A program made the translations under genes and the position numbers. The notes under the pieces are model-generated. The model was not told where the DNA came from. It ran no database searches and worked only from the letters and a program-made list of their open reading frames with translations. Source: Thalassobacter stenotrophicus (GTDB lineage: Bacteria > Pseudomonadota > Alphaproteobacteria > Rhodobacterales > Rhodobacteraceae). Taken from it: 64,000 bases of DNA. Within the stretch, counting starts at the first letter, position 1; each line of letters opens with the position of its first letter. The stretch spans positions 248,001 through 312,000 of the forward strand of contig NZ_CYRX01000011.1 in NCBI RefSeq assembly GCF_001458315.1, in the 5' to 3' direction. Below, piece by piece: positions 14,088-22,950 of this stretch.

Positions 14088-16196
14088 ATGAGCCTGTCAG
14101 AACCCATGACGAACGGCGCGGGCATTCGACGTTCGCTGACCGGTCTAGTGCTGCCTTTGGGCATTCTGATGCTTGTGGCGATGATGGTATTGCCGCTGCC
14201 TGCGTTCATCTTGGATTTTCTGTTTACCATCAACATCCTCATGTCCCTGCTGATCTTGATGGTGGCACTGCATACTTATCGTCCTTTGGACTTTTCCTCA
14301 TTTCCGAGTTTGCTGCTGGTGGCGACGGTCCTCCGACTGGGCCTGAATGTGGCCTCAACCCGCATCGTGCTGAGCGAAGGCCACACAGGCACCGAAGCCG
14401 CTGGCAAGGTTATCGAAGCCTTTGGGGCCTTTGTCATCGCGGGCAATTATGTGGTCGGGATTTTCGTGTTTGCGATCCTCGTGATTATTAACCTTGTGGT
14501 GATTACCAAAGGTGCGGGCCGTGTGTCCGAAGTATCGGCGCGGTTCACGCTGGATGCCATGCCGGGCAAGCAAATGGCCATCGATGCCGACCTCAACGCA
14601 GGCGTTCTGACGGCCGAGGAAGCCACCCTGCGCCGCGAAGACGTAGCACGCGAAGCCGATTTTCACGGCGCAATGGATGGTGCCTCCAAGTTCGTCAAAG
14701 GTGACGCGATTGCGGGCATCTTGATCCTGGCAGTGAACGTGATCGGCGGATTGGCCATCGGGATGCTGCAACACGACCTATCGGTGGGTGAAGCGTCCGA
14801 GTTGTATATTCTGTTGTCGATCGGCGATGGTCTGGTCGCGCAAATTCCATCGCTGTTGTTATCCATTGCCACCGCGATCATCGTAACCCGTGTGTCATCC
14901 CGCCAAGACATGGCCCAACACATCAAGGGTGAAATCAGCATGTCCCGCGCGTGGTTTCCCGTGGCGGGTGTGTTGGGGCTGATCGGGTTGGTACCCGGCA
15001 TGCCGACGGTACTGTTTGTGGGGATGGCCGGTGCCGCGGGTGCAGCCGGCTATGCATTCCGACAAGCGGAATTGCGCGGCGACGATGAGGCCCCCGATGA
15101 AACCGCTGAGCCAGAGGAACCGAGCGACCCCAATACCCTGAAGGTAACCGATGTGGCAGACTTGTCCGCCGTGACGCTACTGCTCAGTTATCCGCTTTTA
15201 ACGATGGTTGATGCCGATGATGGCGGCCCACTGGCGCGGCGGATCACGACCGTCCGAAAAGAGGTTTCGCAGGCGCTAGGGTTTGTGCTGCCCGGGGTGC
15301 GCGTGCGTGATGACCTCGCGCTTAGCGCCAATGATTACCGGATCAAAATTGGGCAAACCGTGGTGGCCGAAAACAAGGTGTATCCCGATCACAAACTGGC
15401 CCTTCCCAGCGGCACCTCTCGGATCAAGGTCAAAGGGATCGACGTCAAGGACCCATCCTTTGGCATCGACGCAACATGGATCCTGCCCGAGCGTGAAATC
15501 GAGGCCGAGGCCAACGACTATGTCATCATTGAACCGGAAACGGTCTTGGCTACGCACCTAAATCAGATCCTATACAAGCACGCCTCGGAACTGATTGGGC
15601 AGGACGATGTTCAGGAACTGCTCGACAACTTATCCGGAGTGGTGCCGCAACTGGTGCAATCGGTCATCCCCAAGCTGATGCCGCTGCACACGTTAACCGC
15701 TGTCCTTCGGCACCTGCTACGAGAACGCATTCCGATATCCGACCTGCGCCGCATTCTTGAATTGCTGTCTGAGATGTCGGGACGCAATTTGTCCATTGCC
15801 GAAACAGCCGAAACTTTGCGCCCCCATCTGGTCGGCTTGCTAATCCAACAAAGCGCACCACTGAATGAACCACTACCTGTGGTCACTCTAGAAAGCAGCT
15901 TTGAACATTTGCTGATCAACTCCGCCAAGCAGTCGGACGGCGATCAGTTGCTGTTGGATGGGGGGCTGGCCGAACGGCTCGTCCTCGCCTTAGTCAAAGT
16001 TAACGAAGAGCAAACAGAACTGGGCAAGAAGCCGTTCCTTGTGGTCTCACCGCAAATTCGGCGCAAGCTGGCCAATTTCCTACTTCAACACGTGGCTGAT
16101 TTCGCCGTTCTCTCCTTTACCGAGCTGCCGGACGGCCGAAAGGTCGATGTCGTTGCCAGCGTCTCGGGTGAGGAACAAAACGAACCCGCCAACTGA
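14088..16196 (+). CDS. flhA: Flagellar export gate protein FlhA
   Basis: 702 residues. About eight membrane segments fill the first 330, including LDFLFTINILMSLLILMVAL and the conserved LRLGLNVASTR and GFVLPGVRVRDD regions. The soluble C-terminal export domain follows. FlhA forms the nonameric ring of the type III export gate and docks chaperone-substrate complexes. An upstream ATG would add 35 residues but would lie before the sigma-54 transcription start; ATG 14088 has AAGGA at 7-base spacing. flhF follows after 41 bases. Confidence 0.95.
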   Translation: MSLSEPMTNGAGIRRSLTGLVLPLGILMLVAMMVLPLPAFILDFLFTINILMSLLILMVALHTYRPLDFSSFPSLLLVATVLRLGLNVASTRIVLSEGHTGTEAAGKVIEAFGAFVIAGNYVVGIFVFAILVIINLVVITKGAGRVSEVSARFTLDAMPGKQMAIDADLNAGVLTAEEATLRREDVAREADFHGAMDGASKFVKGDAIAGILILAVNVIGGLAIGMLQHDLSVGEASELYILLSIGDGLVAQIPSLLLSIATAIIVTRVSSRQDMAQHIKGEISMSRAWFPVAGVLGLIGLVPGMPTVLFVGMAGAAGAAGYAFRQAELRGDDEAPDETAEPEEPSDPNTLKVTDVADLSAVTLLLSYPLLTMVDADDGGPLARRITTVRKEVSQALGFVLPGVRVRDDLALSANDYRIKIGQTVVAENKVYPDHKLALPSGTSRIKVKGIDVKDPSFGIDATWILPEREIEAEANDYVIIEPETVLATHLNQILYKHASELIGQDDVQELLDNLSGVVPQLVQSVIPKLMPLHTLTAVLRHLLRERIPISDLRRILELLSEMSGRNLSIAETAETLRPHLVGLLIQQSAPLNEPLPVVTLESSFEHLLINSAKQSDGDQLLLDGGLAERLVLALVKVNEEQTELGKKPFLVVSPQIRRKLANFLLQHVADFAVLSFTELPDGRKVDVVASVSGEEQNEPAN

Positions 16197-16237
16197 TCGA
16201 TGCCTCCTAAACCCTCGCAGCCCAAGGCCGGAAACAA

Positions 16238-17650
16238 ATGACCGAACACGTCTTCAGAGCAGCAGACTCAGACACCGCGATGGAAAAAGCCATCCGCGAG
16301 TTGGGTGATGACGCTATGATCCTGTCGGTCAAACGCGTGGGCGACACGACCGAGGTGCGCGCGATGAAAGACACCGCCGCCCCGCGTCGTATTCGAAAGC
16401 AAACCACCGTCACAAAGAGCGCTGGGGCGCAACAGATCGATCTGGCAACTGCCATGCGCCAAGCGCGCTCCCGCCGGGAGGAGCCGATTGAACCTGCGCC
16501 CATTAATATTTTCCTTGATGAAAGCGATGACGCGCCAGATCAGCTTGGGGGTGACACCCCAGCCGAACCTGAATTCAGGGCGGCTGAACCTGTTGCACCT
16601 GCGCCTCGCCTGCCAAGGCCAGCAGTTGTCGTGAAACCGACGCCTGAAGCCGCCGCACAGGTTCAGCCCAAGGTTTTACCGCCGTCACGCGTCGCGCACA
16701 AACCGATCAAGCCCGTGCTCGCGACAAAGCCCGCGCCCGTGGTTACAGCAACGCCCAGCACGGATAAAAAGCCGCTGGTTCTTAAGCCCTTTAACCCCAA
16801 CGCAAATGTTCCGGACAGCGAGATAGAGGCAAAGCCCGAAAAAAACGCCAAGCCGGTGCTACGTCCTTATGTCCCGCAATCACAGGGCGGCGTTAGGGTT
16901 AATCCATCGATCCGGACGGTAGAAAACCATGTTTTGGCGCGAAATGGGTTTCCCTCTGATATTGTCACAGCCAGCATAGACCCATCGGGCCCAAGCGATC
17001 TGGCCGGACAGCTACGGCGTGCTTCGGACTTATTGGCAGAGCGTCTCGCGGTGGCGTCGAGCGCGCCGGCGCCCCTGGAAAGCGACATTGTGTTTGTCTT
17101 TGGCCCACCCGGCTCTGGCAAAACAACCACGGCCGCCAAGATCGCGTTCCACAGGATTCAAACCAGCCAAAGCCGCCCATCTATGTTGTCGCTTAGCAAG
17201 AGTGGGCTGTTCACTGATGATAGGCTACGCCGCCACGCCAGCTTTCTGAATACGCCCTACGCTGACACGCTTTCAGGGGCAGAATTGCCCCTGATTGTTG
17301 ATTGCGACCACACAGATCCCATACAAATCCGGCAGGCATTAGCCGCGGTGCAAGACAATTTCCCCAGCACTCGCGTTCAAGCGATTATGACCATTCCGGG
17401 CGCATGGTCTGCTAACGCTATCAACAAGTTTACACGCGATATGGCGCTGCCCGGGCTCGGGGCCATCATCACCCACATGCAAATTGGCGGGGTCAGCATT
17501 CGAGGCCTGAGTGCCCTCAGTGCGAACGGGGTGAGCGTTATATCGACGATGAATGACCCAGCCGTTTCGGACGGCGCATCACTCACGAATGCACCATCTC
17601 TTGCCGCGCTTATGCGTGAGGCTTTCAACAATCGCGAATCAGATGCCTAA
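16238..17650 (+). CDS. flhF: FlhF-like SRP-type protein with degenerate GTPase motifs
   Basis: 470 residues. The N-terminal 55 (AMEKAIRELGDDAMILSVKRV) are the FlhF B-domain start. A Pro/Ala-rich linker runs to about 230, and the NG domain has an intact P-loop FGPPGSGKTTTAAKIA near 287. Where FlhF normally has G3 (DTAGR) this protein has IVDCDHTD near 353; where G4 (TKLD) is expected it reads THMQ near 409. The G2 segment TTDxxR is also changed (SKSGLFTDD). FlhF sets the site and number of polar flagella. Loss of G3/G4 suggests no GTP turnover; that is inference. Confidence 0.85.
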   Translation: MTEHVFRAADSDTAMEKAIRELGDDAMILSVKRVGDTTEVRAMKDTAAPRRIRKQTTVTKSAGAQQIDLATAMRQARSRREEPIEPAPINIFLDESDDAPDQLGGDTPAEPEFRAAEPVAPAPRLPRPAVVVKPTPEAAAQVQPKVLPPSRVAHKPIKPVLATKPAPVVTATPSTDKKPLVLKPFNPNANVPDSEIEAKPEKNAKPVLRPYVPQSQGGVRVNPSIRTVENHVLARNGFPSDIVTASIDPSGPSDLAGQLRRASDLLAERLAVASSAPAPLESDIVFVFGPPGSGKTTTAAKIAFHRIQTSQSRPSMLSLSKSGLFTDDRLRRHASFLNTPYADTLSGAELPLIVDCDHTDPIQIRQALAAVQDNFPSTRVQAIMTIPGAWSANAINKFTRDMALPGLGAIITHMQIGGVSIRGLSALSANGVSVISTMNDPAVSDGASLTNAPSLAALMREAFNNRESDA

Positions 17651-17666
17651 TGTCGGCTTTGCGCTC

Positions 17667-17693
17667 TAAAACCGAGTGTCCGCTGGTCGTTAC
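17667..17693 (+). promoter_or_regulatory. Sigma-28 (FliA) promoter of fliS
   Basis: TAAAACCG-N11-GTCGTTAC: exact FliA spacing and the CGTTA core seen at fliC and fliD. It lies 34 bases before the fliS ATG. Confidence 0.65.
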
Positions 17694-17727
17694 CTATTGT
17701 GATTGAGCAAAAAATTGAGGCCACAAA

Positions 17728-18102
17728 ATGACGATGCAAAGCCCAGCCGCTATCTACAAACGACAGCAGAGCAAGCCTGACTTCGATGTTGATAATAACC
17801 ACCAACTCATTAAGGCGACGCTGGAATATTTAACAAAAAGCCTCGCCATTCTAGCTGCAACCCCCAAAGCCGAGCCGGAACTTTACAAGGTGCACACGGC
17901 CCGCTCACTGACGGCGATCTATATCCTTCAAGGCAGTCTCGACTTTGATACCGGTGGCGCAGTCGCAACGAACTTGTTCCAACTTTACGAGTATTGCCGG
18001 CAACATGTCCTTAAGGACATGCGCAAAGATGAAACCGCTAACCTTGAGCAAGCTCACTTTGCGATGCGCGAAATCCTTGATGCATGGCAGCAGATTGCCT
18101 GA
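17728..18102 (+). CDS. fliS: Flagellin chaperone FliS
   Basis: 124 residues, helical, with Y-x5-ARSLTAIYILQGSLDFDTGG, the conserved core of FliS, and LFQLYEYCRQHVL. FliS caps the C-terminus of newly made flagellin and delivers it to FlhA. The sigma-28 promoter directly upstream puts it in the same class as fliC and fliD. A second ATG two codons later (MQSPAAIYKRQ) is an equally good start. Confidence 0.9.
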   Translation: MTMQSPAAIYKRQQSKPDFDVDNNHQLIKATLEYLTKSLAILAATPKAEPELYKVHTARSLTAIYILQGSLDFDTGGAVATNLFQLYEYCRQHVLKDMRKDETANLEQAHFAMREILDAWQQIA

Positions 18103-18109
18103 GGCATTG

Positions 18110-18403
18110 ATGGAGGAGGCCGTTAATCAAACGTTGCAAAAGCTTAAGGCCATCCAGATCGAAGTTAACCAGCTACTTAGATCTGGCAGCTATGCTGAAG
18201 CCATAGTTGAGAGCGAGGCGATGTATCGCCTTGCGACATCCCTTCCGGCACATGGTAATTTAGCTCAATCTGAAAATCTTGCCGCCTTGGCCAAAACCCA
18301 TCGAGAAATGTCAGATCAAGTCACCAGTGCTTTGCAACAATTCCAAACAGTCGGGCGCAAACGTCAAAAGGCAATATCAGGCTATCGAAGAAATGTACCG
18401 TAG
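18110..18403 (+). CDS. FliT-like small coiled-coil protein
   Basis: 97 residues, almost all helical (LQKLKAIQIEVNQLLRSG, then AMYRLATSL). It begins seven bases after the fliS stop, with GAGG five bases upstream of the ATG. The gene after fliS is commonly fliT, the FliD chaperone, of about this size. I see no decisive sequence signature, so the name is by position and shape. A long hairpin with a T-run follows it and should end the operon. Confidence 0.6.
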   Translation: MEEAVNQTLQKLKAIQIEVNQLLRSGSYAEAIVESEAMYRLATSLPAHGNLAQSENLAALAKTHREMSDQVTSALQQFQTVGRKRQKAISGYRRNVP

Positions 18404-18427
18404 CGAAAATCATGTTTCTGTAAACGT

Positions 18428-18487
18428 GAGCGAGAGCGGCGTGTGAGTATCGACTAGGGATCACTCCACATGCCCGCTCGCTCTTTT
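18428..18487 (+). terminator. Terminator of the fliS operon
   Basis: GAGCGAGAGCGG pairs with CCGCTCGCTC (two-base bulge), with further pairing inside (GTGTGAGT with ACTCCACA), followed by TTTT. It starts 25 bases after the FliT-like stop. Confidence 0.6.
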
Positions 18488-18547
18488 GATAACGCCGGCA
18501 AGCGAAAGACACTCTGGGCACTTAGGTGCATATTTTGCAGTGTCACA

Positions 18548-18574
18548 TAAATAGCGTTTCTTAGCGCTCGGTAC
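18548..18574 (+). promoter_or_regulatory. Possible sigma-28-like promoter for the 18712 gene
   Basis: TAAA-N15-CTCGGTAC has exact FliA spacing and matches the fliS -10 box at six of eight positions. The leader would be about 130 bases. Weak. Confidence 0.25.
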
Positions 18575-18711
18575 GTGCGTCAACTCAAACAAAATAGCGT
18601 ACTTAGAGGAATCAACCCTCAAGATACGAATTGAGAAGCATATCGAGTGCAGCGCATATCAGAAATTCGACACCGCGTCGCCATGGGTGCGGCTAGTTAG
18701 GCCTTGTAGGT

Positions 18712-19194
18712 ATGTCCCACGCTCCTGATTGGATCCTCAATGCAGCCTGCGCAACAATCGCGCTGCGCTACGTTGAAGGTAATCTTCCAATCCAAGCCTA
18801 CGCCAATAAAATGGCAAAGCCGTTCAGTGAGGTGTACAGTGATTGCTCCCCGGAGAAACTGCATAGCGCGGCTGAGGCCATGTTGTTTTTCCTAGCGGAG
18901 ATCGAAGAAGAAAACACGATCACTTACTGCAACGCTTTCATCTATAATTCCATAATGTTGGATCGTGCTGGAAAGCCGCGCAAAATGAAGGGTCTATTTT
19001 TTGACCCCCTTGCCCCAGTAAAACAGGGAACGAGCAGTAAAGCCGTGCTACTTGCATTTCGGGCGTTTGTTTTTCGCCTTCGCAACGATTCAACTCTGGC
19101 AGAACCCTTTGGGTGGTCACTCGCCAAAGTGCCAGAGCTCAAGTGGCTCAACAACGTTCTAAATGTAGAGGTAGGGTTTTCGGACGCGATTTAA
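18712..19194 (+). CDS. Hypothetical protein (160 aa)
   Basis: I do not recognise this family. It is a soluble protein of 160 residues, mixed helical, with no signal peptide or membrane segment. It contains two cysteines near the start and a basic central part (LDRAGKPRKMKGLFFDP). It stands alone between the fliS operon and a minus-strand small gene. The ATG has no obvious ribosome site (GGCCTTGTAGGT precedes it), and base composition is lower in GC than the flagellar genes. It may be an accessory or recently acquired gene. Confidence 0.5.
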   Translation: MSHAPDWILNAACATIALRYVEGNLPIQAYANKMAKPFSEVYSDCSPEKLHSAAEAMLFFLAEIEEENTITYCNAFIYNSIMLDRAGKPRKMKGLFFDPLAPVKQGTSSKAVLLAFRAFVFRLRNDSTLAEPFGWSLAKVPELKWLNNVLNVEVGFSDAI

Positions 19195-19303
19195 GTCCGT
19201 TTTCACAGTACAAAAAGCCTGTTTCGCAAACACCTATCTAAAGGATGGTTCGACTGAATGTGGAGCCAATATATGAACCCCAAAATTAATCGCCTAGCGC
19301 AGA

Positions 19304-19501
19304 CTAGGCGCAGGCTAACTGAGGAACCACGTCGCTAGCATCATGGATTGAGGACAGGCACTCACCACGTATGAGCTGTCCGTTCACATCGATAGTCGCG
19401 CTATTGGACTGAGGTACGAAAGAAACGAGGCGACCGCGTGCTGTCTGGTAGGGCGTTACCATAACGGTGACAAATTCGCCTTTGACAGTTTTAATTTGCA
19501 T
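19304..19501 (-). CDS. Small hypothetical protein (65 aa)
   Basis: 65 residues starting MQIKTVKGEFVTVMV, probably a small beta-rich domain; two cysteines lie near the end (RGEC and LACA). The start is chosen because CTGGAG lies eight bases before it; an ATG 20 codons earlier has no ribosome site. No family is recognised. It lies between two unrelated genes, with no operon partner. Confidence 0.4.
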   Translation of the reverse strand: MQIKTVKGEFVTVMVTPYQTARGRLVSFVPQSNSATIDVNGQLIRGECLSSIHDASDVVPQLACA

Positions 19502-19684
19502 TTGATCACTCCAGTGTTTCGCGCAATCGAACACGTCCAACTTGGGAATATCATAGCCCATTCAAGCGGCCACAATGCAGTGCACCTTTGGGCTCAAACC
19601 ACCTCTTTAGATACATCCGGGCCCTCATGGTTAATTGCTCCGCGCCCAAAGCACCCCAAAACCACCGCATGATGCAGGCAAATG

Positions 19685-22180
19685 CTAGGCTGAAATCGTA
19701 TTGCGGATTTGCTCAGCGCATGCGTCGAGCGTCGCTTGATCTTTCGCTTTAGCCGCGCTTTCAGCTTGAGCAAGAAACTGGCTAAGCGAATTGAACCCGA
19801 CAACAGCGGTCGAGCCCACCGCGTAGTGAATTTTATCGACGCGCGCATCCCAACTGCTGCCCGGATCTGTCATGACTTGCAATGCATTCTTGGCGTCTGC
19901 AAGGCTTTGAGATTTCAGCTCGCGCGCGGTATCTGGATCTAGAAGATCGATAATGCTTTCTTCTTCATCCGCTTCGTCTGTCGCCTGTAAATGCTTACGT
20001 GTTGCAGCCAACAATCTCTCTGACGTGAGCGGCTTTGCGAGCATGGCATTCATACCCGAATCTGTCTGTTTATCGTGATCCGTTGGGATCAAGGCAGTCA
20101 CCCCCAAGATCACTGTTTCAGCAGAACGTCCACTAGAAGCGCGGATAATACGGGTTGCGTCATGCCCGCTCATCCCGGGCATGTTTACGTCCATCAAAAT
20201 AAGGTCGTAAGCCACTTTTTCTGCAGCATCTACCGCCTCAAAGCCCGACGTCACGCACTCAGGACTAAGCCCCAATCGCGACACCATTTCGCGCAAAACG
20301 CTACGGTTAACCGCGTTATCATCCACGATGAGAACGTGCTTTTTGCCGGACACTGCATTCTCAACAACTGTTTCTGCCTGCGGCATCGATGCGCCAGGTG
20401 TTTCTTCTTGTGCCGTGTCCATCTCAAGGTGGAGCGAAAAGCTAAATCGGCTGCCCTGACCAAGGGCGCTGCGCAGTTCGATCGTGGAGTTCATCTGCGC
20501 CAAAGAGTGCTTCACAATGGCCAAGCCAAGGCCCGTACCCTTGGCATTTTCATCGGCAAAAGACGTGGCAGTTTCAAACTGCTCAAAGATGCGAATTTGA
20601 TCTTCGACAGCAATACCAGAGCCTGTATCTTTCACCACAATATTGAGACGCCGCGCACCCGGCGTGTCCCCCTGCATGGCGATCAGCTCAATTAAGATGG
20701 CCCCGTTTTTCGTGAATTTAATCGCATTGCCAATCAGGTTGTACATGACCCGCGAAAACGAGTCCGGCAGACCAATGAAACGTGCCTCAGCCCCATCACC
20801 GGAAAACGAAAATTCGATTGACGTACCGTTGGCGGTGGCAAGCGGCGTCAAAGACTTGCGGATATCTCGGATAACCCGGCAGGGGCGGAAGGGATGCTCT
20901 CGCTCTTCCATCTGGGTCGTGCGGGTGTGATCCAAAATACCATTAACTTGTTCCAGCGCCCGGGTGCTACATTCACGGGCTGTTTTAAATAGCTGCTGGT
21001 CAGCATCGCTCAGGGACGATGTCTGGATCATATCCATCGAAGCAATCAGGCCATGAAGCGGCGTCCGCATTTCGTGGCTCATGGTGGCAAGAAAACGACT
21101 TTTGGCATGAGAAGCTTCCTTGGCCTCATCCCGAGAAGCCTTCAATTTCTCCTCAGCCTCCAACTTTTCAGAGATATCGAGCAGGTAGATGATATAAATA
21201 TCATTGCCTTCGACATCTTTTTGCCACGAGCCTGATAACTCAACAGGAAAGGCGCGATATTCAGCAGTTCGGGCCTTCAACCGGATGGGATTTGTATCTT
21301 TAGCGTCTCGATAGGCAAAAAATTTCGGCAAGCTATCGCGATCGATAAAGGCGTGGATGAAATCCACCCCAATCAACTCTTTTCGATCGCTACCGAAATG
21401 GGTTTCCGCTGCATGGTTGCATTGGACAATCATACCATTGGTGTCGAGGAAAATGACAGCCGATAAGGCCGTTTCAATTGCATTATTGACGTTGGTCGCT
21501 GCCATTTCGATCCTGCGATTGCGATTTTCAAGATCGCGCCATAAACGGATAGCGAGTATGCAGGACAGTAATACAAAGCCAAGTATAGTGAAGAGCTTCA
21601 CATAAAAGCGCTGGAAAATTTGATGCTCAACTACTCGAGCATTGGACGCTACTTCCCCCAAAGACTGAATTCCGGCTGTCGTCAGACGACGAACATCCGC
21701 ACCCAAGGCCTTGGTCGCCTGCACCAAAGCATCAATGTCAGCGGAAGTCGGGATCTCTATTGCATCAATTAAATCGGCAACGTCGTCTCGATACGTCTCA
21801 ACCCGTTGCATTTGCCCGCTAATCTCATCAGGTTGGCCGACGCGCTTAAAAGTGGCGCTGATAACGGAAACTCGACTGTAGAATATATCGAATGAACGCC
21901 GAATATTCTCCATTTCCGCTGATGTGATTTCCGTACCAGCGTCCGATGTCTCAACCAATGGCTCGAGTAAGGCGAGGTGAAAGCCTCGATAGTCGACATC
22001 GAGCTGAGAGATATTCCAACCCAAGTTATCTGAGTCAGCGAAAGCCAGAGCATCGAGTTCAATTTTCATCGAACGCGCAGCTATAAAAAGGATAGCAAAT
22101 GCGGCGAGAAGAAACGTCAGGAGCAGCAATGCCACCCCTTGACGCATGAATGTCCGCCGCATGCGAAGTTTAAAACTCAT
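19685..22180 (-). CDS. Membrane hybrid histidine kinase (PAS-HisKA-HATPase-REC-HPt)
   Basis: 831 residues. TM helices at about 15-35 and 194-213 enclose a 160-residue periplasmic helical sensor. A PAS domain follows (about 230-335). The H box is MSHEMRTPLHG with His 369; the ATPase boxes are NLIGNAIKFTKN, DTGSGI and GTGLGLAIVK. A receiver has VDDN and phospho-acceptor DVNMPG (Asp 664). The last 80 residues resemble an HPt domain, with His 785 in KIHYAVGSTAVVGF. All parts of a phosphorelay are thus present. The gene follows the frameshifted periplasmic gene by eight bases; the divergent LuxR-type regulator is the likely output. Its place inside the flagellar cluster suggests, but does not prove, control of motility. 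Confidence 0.9.
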   Translation of the reverse strand: MSFKLRMRRTFMRQGVALLLLTFLLAAFAILFIAARSMKIELDALAFADSDNLGWNISQLDVDYRGFHLALLEPLVETSDAGTEITSAEMENIRRSFDIFYSRVSVISATFKRVGQPDEISGQMQRVETYRDDVADLIDAIEIPTSADIDALVQATKALGADVRRLTTAGIQSLGEVASNARVVEHQIFQRFYVKLFTILGFVLLSCILAIRLWRDLENRNRRIEMAATNVNNAIETALSAVIFLDTNGMIVQCNHAAETHFGSDRKELIGVDFIHAFIDRDSLPKFFAYRDAKDTNPIRLKARTAEYRAFPVELSGSWQKDVEGNDIYIIYLLDISEKLEAEEKLKASRDEAKEASHAKSRFLATMSHEMRTPLHGLIASMDMIQTSSLSDADQQLFKTARECSTRALEQVNGILDHTRTTQMEEREHPFRPCRVIRDIRKSLTPLATANGTSIEFSFSGDGAEARFIGLPDSFSRVMYNLIGNAIKFTKNGAILIELIAMQGDTPGARRLNIVVKDTGSGIAVEDQIRIFEQFETATSFADENAKGTGLGLAIVKHSLAQMNSTIELRSALGQGSRFSFSLHLEMDTAQEETPGASMPQAETVVENAVSGKKHVLIVDDNAVNRSVLREMVSRLGLSPECVTSGFEAVDAAEKVAYDLILMDVNMPGMSGHDATRIIRASSGRSAETVILGVTALIPTDHDKQTDSGMNAMLAKPLTSERLLAATRKHLQATDEADEEESIIDLLDPDTARELKSQSLADAKNALQVMTDPGSSWDARVDKIHYAVGSTAVVGFNSLSQFLAQAESAAKAKDQATLDACAEQIRNTISA

Positions 22181-22188
22181 TTCAGTCC

Positions 22189-22687
22189 TTAATTTTCGGC
22201 GTCTCGCTCAATAGACACAAGCTGCCAAATACTTTGCGCGTAAATTACCTCAGACTGATACTTAGCATCAACATCGTATGGGTAGACAAGCCAATAAGGA
22301 CCTTTTTCGCGCCTACTGATAGGCTCACCGTTCATCAAGGTAGCGACAATCGGAGCATTGTCCTCAATCTCATCGACAGACACTTGGATCGCATAGTCAT
22401 TAATTGCAGTCAGCGTCAATTGCAGTCAGCGTCAGCTGCCCGTCTGAGATACCCGCCTGATCCATCAAGGACCGCAGCGAAGGACCAGAGAACGAGATCG
22501 TGCCATCCGTCCAAATCGTCGACGTCTCAAAAGACACCTGCGGCAACGCGTTCAGCGTAGCGGCGTTCATTTCCAAGACTTTTTCGCCATTGGTAACTGT
22601 CAGAACCGCATCGGCAGACGCTGCTGTCGTGACGGCAGCAGCAAACAAAGGCGCGAGGAAAAGGGAGGCAAATCGGAAGTGCTTCAT
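22189..22687 (-). pseudogene. Periplasmic protein next to the sensor kinase, split by a frameshift
   Basis: The start has a signal peptide (FASLFLAPLFAAAVTTAASA), then VLTVTNGEKVLEMNAATLNALP and SFSGPSLRSLMDQAGI, reminiscent of the molybdopterin-binding oxidoreductase fold without cofactor residues I can identify. The frame then breaks. The other half continues LTLTAINDYAIQVSV, and RREKGPYWLVYPYD to the end. Between them an exact 16-bp tandem duplication (22403-22434) shifts the frame. Removing one copy gives an intact 160-residue protein. It precedes the kinase gene by eight bases, so it was probably its co-transcribed ligand-binding partner. Whether this is decay or a reversible switch is open. 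Confidence 0.75.
22403..22434. repeat. Exact 16-bp tandem duplication causing a frameshift
   Basis: ATTGCAGTCAGCGTCA occurs twice in direct succession (22403-22418 and 22419-22434). 16 is not a multiple of three, so the reading frame of the gene at 22189-22687 is broken exactly here. Confidence 0.9.
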
Positions 22688-22772
22688 GGGATAACCATTC
22701 GTTTGAAATATTTGATATCCAAACTAATAGATACTTCTTGCAGCAATCTCACAGTATCTAACGATAAATTAA

Positions 22773-22797
22773 CTGATCATCGGATATTTTTGATCAG
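22773..22797. promoter_or_regulatory. Inverted repeat CTGATCA-N11-TGATCAG in the divergent promoter region
   Basis: Two perfect 7-bp arms, 11 bases apart, lie in the 260-base gap between the periplasmic gene (minus) and the response regulator gene (plus). The symmetry and place fit an operator, perhaps for the LuxR-type regulator itself. Function is inferred. Confidence 0.4.
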
Positions 22798-22950
22798 ATG
22801 GACTGTCACAATGGCGGGATGTCACTATTGTAGCGCTAAAGTAGCGGCGAAATATTGACACCGCTAGGCAGTACAATGTGTGGAATGTCGCATACCCTTC
22901 AAGATGTTGGAAGGTATCGGCGGTCTGTCCGAATATGAAAAGTGAACGGG

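Larger units (their letters stand above)
18404..18711. other. Gene-free stretch between the fliS operon and a hypothetical gene
   Basis: 308 bases without a supportable gene. It holds the terminator at 18428-18487 and a weak sigma-28-like site at 18548-18574. Beyond these I see nothing recognisable. The sequence is more AT-rich than its neighbours. Confidence 0.6.

Noticed and set aside
18515-18530. GG-N10-GC match TGGGCACTTAGGTGCA upstream of the 18712 gene
   Set aside because: The -24 box is TGGGCA and the -12 box GGTGCA, both poor, and it lies about 180 bases from the gene.
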